A model generated the notes under the pieces. It saw nothing but the letters and a program-made list of their open reading frames with translations, was not told the origin of the DNA and searched no databases. The position numbers and the translations under genes were made by a program. From the NCBI GenBank assembly GCA_019752335.1, contig JAIEMJ010000008.1, positions 1 to 64,000 on the forward strand: 64,000 nt of DNA, given 5' to 3'. Origin of the DNA: Bryobacteraceae bacterium. GTDB taxonomy: Bacteria > Acidobacteriota > Terriglobia > Bryobacterales > Bryobacteraceae. Shown piece after piece: positions 59,306 through 64,000 of this stretch (within the stretch, counting starts at the first letter, position 1; each line of letters opens with the position of its first letter).

Positions 59306-61219
59306 TTACCGAACGATCGAGGTCGTGGTCGTCGTCACCTGAATGGGTGCCCCGCTCACAACTAGCTCAACACGGCGATTCGTTCGACGGCCCTCGGCCG
59401 TCATGTTGTCCGCCGCGGGCGCGCCCTCGCCGAAACCCTTAGCCGTAATCGAATCGGCCGGTACGCTGTTCTGCGTCAGAAACTTGCGTACGCTCTCCGC
59501 CCGGCGCTCCGAGAGTAACTGGTTCGAAGCGTCATCGCCGACGCTATCGGTGTGACCTTCCACCTCGAGCTTGAGGCCCGGATAAGCCATGACGATTCCG
59601 GCGATGCGCGACAATTTCTCGCGCGCGCCGGGACGCAAGGTAAATTGGGCCGTATCGAACAGCACGTCAGACATGTTGACGATGAGTCCGCGTGCCGTCT
59701 CGCGGGTCTGTAACACCACGTTCAGTTGGCGTAGTAGGTCCGCGCGGGCCGCCGCGGCTGCGGCTTCGGCTTGGGCTACTTTGCCCGCCAGAGCCTCCTG
59801 TTGCTGCCGGGACGCGGCAAGTTCCGCATCCGCCTTGACGCGAACGGCTTCTGCTTGCAGGCGAGCTTGTTCCGCCATCTGCTGCGCATTGGTAGTCTCC
59901 GCGCGCAGCTTCGCCTGCTCCTGACCGGCCTGCAAGCGAGCCGTTTCGGCCTGCTGGCGGGCTTGGTCGGTCTCCGCGCGAAGTTTCGCCTGCTCCTGGG
60001 CCGCCATCAGGCGAGCGGCTTCGGTTTCGGCCTTCAGCTTCTCTTGCTCCGCCAGCGAAGTCTTCTGCGCTAGCTCTGCTTTGCGGGCCATCTCTTCGGC
60101 CTGCATCCGCCCGGACTCCGAATCTCGCAAAGCCACTTGGGCGGCTTTGCGTGCCTCTTCCAAGTCCGTATTTTGTAATTCCACGCGCCGGCGTTCCCGC
60201 CGCTCCTGGTCGGCTACGTACTGAGCATTGCGTTCGCTTTCGAGCGCCATCTTGCGATCGGCTTCGGCTAGTTCACGCTTGCGTGTTTCCTGGTCAGCCG
60301 TGGTTTGGGCAGTAGTCAGGCGGTCCGCCGCTGCCGTCCGTTCTGCCTGCAGGCTCTCCTGATCCACCTTCCTCACCGTGATGATTCGTGCATCCTCGGC
60401 AAGCTGGGTGACGTTGCGGGCCAAGGTTTGCACCTTTTTCTTGTCGCCCTTGGACTGGAAGAAGGCCTCGGCGTTGTAGAGGTCAATATCTGCCTTCTGT
60501 AACGTATCGGCCGCATACTGCGCCGCCCCGACTGACCGGGCAATGGCGACGGCGTGACGAGCCTCCAACAGGTCGAGCGGTGCGTTGCGGTTAGCCCGTA
60601 ACTTGGCCCGGTCTGCCGGCGGCAGGCGGTTTACGAAACTGCCCTTAGCCAGCAGTTCGTACTTGGCATCCACCGTGGAGATCGTGCCGGTGGTGCCTGG
60701 TTTCAGCACATTGGTCATCACCACCATGTCACTCGGTTGGGTGACCGCATAATAGGGCTCGGCTGTGACGATCAGTCCGAAGGACTGCAGTTCGGTGGCG
60801 CCCTGCAAACGTGCATGGTCGCCGTCCAGCATCAGTTCGCCCAGATTCTCGGCTCGTCCTTCAGGCGTGATCGCCCACACCACGTAGGTGAGCAAGTCAT
60901 CCCCCAGGGTCTGAGCGGCCGGCATCTTGTCGACGTCCACCTGCACCTTCGTAGCCCCGGTCTTGCTCTCTACCTTGGCCTCGCCAACAGCCTTCGGCAT
61001 GTCCGCACTGCCCTCAAGACCTACGACTGTGGAGCCTTGCCGATGGTTATAGTTAATCGATTTGATTGACTTCGAAACTACGGTGGTCCGAAAGATCGGA
61101 GCGCCGTTTCTGGAAGTCTCCGGTGAGTTCGTCTGCGTCGGGTTCGGGACCTGCGCTAGAACCATGGTGGCAAGTCCGCCTATCAGTCCCAAGCCTCGTA
61201 TCCGTTGGTTCCACTTCAT
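59306..61219 (-). CDS. OmpA-family protein with long coiled coil
   Basis: 637 residues. Signal peptide ending MVLAQ; a unique N-terminal domain of about 200 residues; a Gln/Ala/Arg/Glu-rich coiled coil (about 280-505); and a C-terminal OmpA peptidoglycan-binding domain with FDTAQFTLRPGAREKL, VEGHTDSVGDDASNQLLSERRAESV and GEGAPAADNMTAEGRRTNRRVELVV (cited in parts). It likely links the outer membrane or periplasm to peptidoglycan. A sigma-54-type promoter with an exact TGGCAC lies 29 bases upstream. Confidence 0.88.
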   Translation of the reverse strand: MKWNQRIRGLGLIGGLATMVLAQVPNPTQTNSPETSRNGAPIFRTTVVSKSIKSINYNHRQGSTVVGLEGSADMPKAVGEAKVESKTGATKVQVDVDKMPAAQTLGDDLLTYVVWAITPEGRAENLGELMLDGDHARLQGATELQSFGLIVTAEPYYAVTQPSDMVVMTNVLKPGTTGTISTVDAKYELLAKGSFVNRLPPADRAKLRANRNAPLDLLEARHAVAIARSVGAAQYAADTLQKADIDLYNAEAFFQSKGDKKKVQTLARNVTQLAEDARIITVRKVDQESLQAERTAAADRLTTAQTTADQETRKRELAEADRKMALESERNAQYVADQERRERRRVELQNTDLEEARKAAQVALRDSESGRMQAEEMARKAELAQKTSLAEQEKLKAETEAARLMAAQEQAKLRAETDQARQQAETARLQAGQEQAKLRAETTNAQQMAEQARLQAEAVRVKADAELAASRQQQEALAGKVAQAEAAAAAARADLLRQLNVVLQTRETARGLIVNMSDVLFDTAQFTLRPGAREKLSRIAGIVMAYPGLKLEVEGHTDSVGDDASNQLLSERRAESVRKFLTQNSVPADSITAKGFGEGAPAADNMTAEGRRTNRRVELVVSGAPIQVTTTTTSIVR

Positions 61220-61246
61220 ATTCGCCTGCTTTCTTAGAGTGTCTTA

Positions 61247-61263
61247 GGCATTTGGAGTGCCAA
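61247..61263 (-). promoter_or_regulatory. Sigma-54 promoter for the OmpA-family gene
   Basis: Minus strand TTGGCACTCCAAATGCC: exact TTGGCAC at -24, ATGC at -12, GG-N10-GC spacing. Predicted start about 61236 gives a 17-base leader with GCAGG. Confidence 0.65.
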
Positions 61264-61363
61264 GTTGGCGCGGCCAAGCAAACAAGGGACTTGGCCTTTC
61301 CCCTGCGCAGTCCGCCAAGCAGTAATTTCCGCACGCGGCAAGATCTGCCGCTACCATGAAGGT

Positions 61364-62017
61364 ATGGACGATCCGTTACAAGCCCGGCAAACCGAGATCG
61401 CCCTGGTAGCGCACAATTTGCTAGAGCCCGTACGCGCGATTCATTGCTACGTCGAGTTACTCGCGGAAGAGCCCGGCCAGTCCGAGCTCTGCATTCGCCG
61501 TATCCGTGAGGGCGCCGCACGTCTCGAAACGCTGATTCGAGGCGTGTTCGAATGCCTGCAAATGCCCGAATCATTTCAGGCGAAGCCCGTAACGATGAAA
61601 CTGGTGTTCTTAAGTGCGGTATCCCGTCTCCCGGAAGCCGACCGTGCCGGCATCACTTCCGCGGATTTACCCGGCGTGATGGGTGACTTCGAGATCCTCA
61701 CGGATGTGTTGAGCCGGCTTATTGACAATGCGATCAAGTTTCGCGGCGAGCGGCCGGCCAAACTGCACATCAGCGCGTCGCTCGACCCGTCTGGCGCCTG
61801 GATCTTCGCACTGCGGGATCACGGCGTCGGCGTGGCTGAGGCCGATTGGGAGCGCTGTTTTGGCATCTTTCAGCGTCTGCATTCAGGCGGGGTGCCGGGC
61901 GAAGGCATCGGCTTAGCCTATTGCCGCCGGGCGATCGAGTTGCATGGTGGCCGGATTTGGATGGATTCGCAGCTTGGCTCAGGCACCACCATCTTCTTCA
62001 CTTTACCCGCTCCCTAG
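61364..62017 (+). CDS. Histidine kinase core without sensor domain
   Basis: 217 residues. The phosphoacceptor region is EIALVAHNLLEPVRAIHCYVEL (cited to 20: EIALVAHNLLEPVRAI), with His followed by Asn. The ATPase has DNAIKFRG, ALRDHGVGVAEADW and GEGIGLAYCRRAIELHGG. No membrane or PAS segment precedes it, so it must be cytoplasmic and take its signal from a partner. It ends one base before the convergent sigma-54 regulator. A weaker TGGCC...CTGCG element at 61292-61307 could be its promoter. Confidence 0.82.
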   Translation: MDDPLQARQTEIALVAHNLLEPVRAIHCYVELLAEEPGQSELCIRRIREGAARLETLIRGVFECLQMPESFQAKPVTMKLVFLSAVSRLPEADRAGITSADLPGVMGDFEILTDVLSRLIDNAIKFRGERPAKLHISASLDPSGAWIFALRDHGVGVAEADWERCFGIFQRLHSGGVPGEGIGLAYCRRAIELHGGRIWMDSQLGSGTTIFFTLPAP

Positions 62018-63445
62018 TCACTCGTCCTCGTCGAGAGGCGGAACGTCGGAGTTGCCGCCGCGCAGCGCCGCCAAGCGGTTGTGTAGCGTCCGCACACTGA
62101 TCTCGAGTAAGCTGGCGGCACGCTTGCGGTTCTGATTCACGTGCTTTAGCGTCAGTTGAATGTAAGCGTCTTCCACCTTGATGAGGGGCTCGCCCGCCCG
62201 GAATGCGATCATTCCGTCTGCGGTCACCGGCTCTGTTCTCGTTACGCTCGCCAAGCTCGACTCGGCATCAATGAGTAGATGCCGCTCCTGAATGGGACCC
62301 TCCCAGGCTAGAATCACCGCCCGCTCCATGACATTGCGTAGCTCGCGAATGTTCCCGGGCCATTGGTGCGCCTCAAGGCGGGTCAGCACCGCCGGGTCAA
62401 TCCGGGATACTGTCGCTCCGTGCTTCCGGTTTAGGGGGGCGAGCATCGATTGGGCAATCGCTGGAATATCCTCTTTCCGGTCCCGCAACGGCGCCAACTC
62501 AATATGAAATACATTGATGCGATAGAAGAGATCTTCGCGCAGGTACTTCCCGCGCAGAGCCGCTTCCAAAGGACGGTTCGTCGCCGCGACAATCCGCGTA
62601 TCCACTTCGATGTCCGCTCGACCGCCCAGGCGCCGGATCTGCTTTTCCTCCAAAACACGAAGTAATTTAGACTGTGTGGCCAGCGGCATCTCGCCAATTT
62701 CATCCAGAAAGAGCGTACCTCCATGCGCCTGTTCAAAACAGCCCGGACGGCGATCCAGCGCCCCGGTAAAAGCACCTTTTTCGTGGCCGAAAAGTTCGCT
62801 TTCAATCAGGCTTTCCGGCAAAGCCGCGCAATTGATCGCCACAAAAGGTTGATTCCGGCGCGGGCTCAAGTTATGCACCTCGCGGGCGACTAACTCTTTT
62901 CCAGTGCCACTCTCCCCGCTAATCATGATCGAAGCGGTGCTGGGGGCCACTTGGCGAATGAGATGGAAGACTCTCTGCATCGCGTGGGACGCGCCCACCA
63001 TCTCGCCAAGGTATCCTCGATTCGCGAGATCCCGCTTGAGAAGTTGCGTCTCGAGGGAGAGCCGCCGATGGGCCACCGCTCGCTCGAGCAGTGCCTTCAG
63101 CGCGCTGTTTTTCACGGGCTTTTCGAGGAACCAGTAGGCACGCAGTTCGTGGATCGTGGATAGGGCCTTGTCCAGGCTGCCGTAACCGGTGAGGACGATG
63201 GCGGGGCGCTCGTCGCCCGATTCCCGGAGGGTGCGCAGAAACTCGATACCGTCCATGCGCGGCATGACTAAATCCGTGACGATGACGTCCGCGTCGAAAG
63301 TGGCTAAGCGGTCTAAGGCATCGCGACCGTCGACGGCTTCCGCCGTTTGCCAACCACCTTCAGCGGCAATTCCCGACAAAGCCTTTCGCAAGACTTCATC
63401 ATCGTCGACAACCAGGACCCGGCCGGCCGCGTTATTCGCTTCCAT
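62018..63445 (-). CDS. Sigma-54-dependent response regulator (NtrC family)
   Basis: 475 residues in three parts. The receiver (about 8-120) has VVDDDEVLR, Asp in VIVTDLVMP and Lys in FLEKPVK. The AAA+ domain (about 145-385) has Walker [12 protein letters not shown], the sigma-54 loop GAFTGA (about 223), FLDEIGEMP and the R-finger region. The Fis-type helix-turn-helix is at the end ([20 protein letters not shown]). It activates RpoN promoters when phosphorylated; several -24/-12 elements are found in the neighbouring 11 kb. Confidence 0.93.
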   Translation of the reverse strand: MEANNAAGRVLVVDDDEVLRKALSGIAAEGGWQTAEAVDGRDALDRLATFDADVIVTDLVMPRMDGIEFLRTLRESGDERPAIVLTGYGSLDKALSTIHELRAYWFLEKPVKNSALKALLERAVAHRRLSLETQLLKRDLANRGYLGEMVGASHAMQRVFHLIRQVAPSTASIMISGESGTGKELVAREVHNLSPRRNQPFVAINCAALPESLIESELFGHEKGAFTGALDRRPGCFEQAHGGTLFLDEIGEMPLATQSKLLRVLEEKQIRRLGGRADIEVDTRIVAATNRPLEAALRGKYLREDLFYRINVFHIELAPLRDRKEDIPAIAQSMLAPLNRKHGATVSRIDPAVLTRLEAHQWPGNIRELRNVMERAVILAWEGPIQERHLLIDAESSLASVTRTEPVTADGMIAFRAGEPLIKVEDAYIQLTLKHVNQNRKRAASLLEISVRTLHNRLAALRGGNSDVPPLDEDE

Positions 63446-63528
63446 CGCTGTTCAATAGTAGCCGAAAACCCGCGAACGCCGTAGTCTTTTGCCGGCGGGG
63501 GCCACGGCGTCCGGGCAAAGGCATTGGT

Positions 63529-63726
63529 TTAATGCTTCGTCAGCCAATCGGAGACTTGACGCTCCGCTTCTTCCTTCGCGACGCCGTAGCGCTCCTGCAC
63601 TTGCCCCACCAGTTGATCCTTTTTGCCCCCAATAATGACCAGGTCGTCATCCGTGAGTTTGCCCCACGTCTGACGCACTGAGCCATGCAACTGCTTCCAC
63701 TTTCCTTCAACTTGATCCCAATTCAT
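63529..63726 (-). CDS. CsbD family stress protein
   Basis: 65 residues: MNWDQVEGKWKQLHGSVRQT (family MNWDxIEGKWKQLKG), WGKLTDDDLVIIGGKKDQLV, GQVQERYGVAKEEAERQV. CsbD proteins are small, hydrophilic and general-stress induced. A strong AAGGAGA ribosome site precedes ATG 63726. One of the best sigma-54 matches in the window lies 28 bases upstream. Confidence 0.92.
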   Translation of the reverse strand: MNWDQVEGKWKQLHGSVRQTWGKLTDDDLVIIGGKKDQLVGQVQERYGVAKEEAERQVSDWLTKH

Positions 63727-63752
63727 GAGGAATCTCCTTCGGAGGCACCTAT

Positions 63753-63768
63753 TGCAATTAGCGGGCCA
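63753..63768 (-). promoter_or_regulatory. Sigma-54 promoter for csbD-like gene
   Basis: Minus strand TGGCCCGCTAATTGCA differs from the consensus TGGCACG-N4-TTGCA at one base. Predicted start about 63742; 16-base leader including AAGGAGA. Confidence 0.75.
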
Positions 63769-63856
63769 CTCTGGTCGCGCAACTCTTGCCGACGCTAGGG
63801 CTGCAGTTTTTCTCCGCTCCGCCAAACCCACGTTGATTTCATTGGCTCTCGCTAAA

Positions 63857-63872
63857 TGGCCCGTGGATTGCT
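63857..63872 (+). promoter_or_regulatory. Sigma-54 promoter for the last gene
   Basis: TGGCCCGTGGATTGCT, one mismatch from the TGGCACG-N4-TTGCT consensus. It lies only 14 bases before the ATG at 63885, so the transcript would be nearly leaderless unless the true start is elsewhere. Confidence 0.65.
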
Positions 63873-63884
63873 CCTGCTTGTAAC

Positions 63885-64000
63885 ATGCAGACCACCAATC
63901 TAATTTTCACCACGCTTGCTATCACCGGGATCGGCCTAGCGGCCGAGCACACACCAAACCAGAAGAGTGCGGATCGTCTCCACGCCGCCACTTTGACCTT
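63885..64000 (+). CDS. Secreted protein, 5' part only; possible YSC84/SYLF lipid-binding protein
   Basis: 38 residues before the window ends: signal peptide MQTTNLIFTTLAITGIGLAA, then EHTPNQKSADRLHAATLT. The ADRLHAAT segment after a signal peptide resembles the beginning of YSC84-related (SYLF) proteins, frequently neighbours of CsbD and OmpA genes. The assignment depends on the unseen part. Confidence 0.45.
   Translation, partial: MQTTNLIFTTLAITGIGLAAEHTPNQKSADRLHAATLT

Overview
This GC-rich window looks like a chromosomal segment from an Acidobacteriota soil bacterium, most likely of the Bryobacterales / 'Candidatus Solibacter' type. The clues are an Oar-like TonB receptor with a carboxypeptidase-regulatory N-terminus, a GWxTD-domain protein, PEP-CTERM proteins, tandem secreted sulfatases, many small intergenic palindromic repeats, and GTG/TTG starts. 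The taxonomic call is inference; no rRNA gene is present. No tRNA, CRISPR array, prophage or intact insertion sequence was seen.

Layout. 1-330 is the end of a REP-associated tyrosine transposase (RAYT), followed by about 730 bases without a gene. 1-10 kb: a two-domain secreted hydrolase; a minus-strand operon M20 peptidase > TonB receptor > GWxTD protein; then a zinc alcohol dehydrogenase, an ArsR-type repressor and an SDR enzyme behind a perfect palindromic operator. 10.5-19.3 kb: an orphan antitoxin, a Trm112-like protein, lipid A/LPS export genes (GT9, msbA) and a housekeeping run yicC-gmk-rpoZ-coaBC-udg-tmk-holB. 19.3-23.7 kb: a decayed nucleotidyltransferase gene, three tandem PEP-CTERM paralogues, an ErpA-type protein, and a repeat-rich stretch with a broken paralogue of the secreted protein gene at 34.7 kb. 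23.7-28.5 kb: two sulfatases, then myo-inositol oxygenase between two Uma2 copies, one frameshifted. 28.6-41.1 kb: Flp-like pilin, beta-lactamase-fold hydrolase, flippase-like membrane protein, fatty-acid beta-oxidation pair, QueD, DinG-type helicase, amidotransferase, asparaginase, hydrolase.

41-64 kb is a stress/envelope region: MgtA-type P-type ATPase, a roughly 3000-residue cyclic beta-1,2-glucan synthase, two sensor kinases, a CheY-like regulator, a sigma-54 activator, an OmpA-family coiled-coil protein, and small stress-type proteins (DUF1328, PA2169/DUF2383, lmo0937, DUF3309, CsbD, probable YSC84/SYLF). The most interesting observation is that seven of these genes are each preceded by a -24/-12 (sigma-54) type promoter with GG-N10-GC spacing, and a sigma-54 response regulator is encoded among them. 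This suggests a local RpoN-controlled envelope-stress regulon, which may include the glucan synthase through its overlap with the DUF1328 gene.
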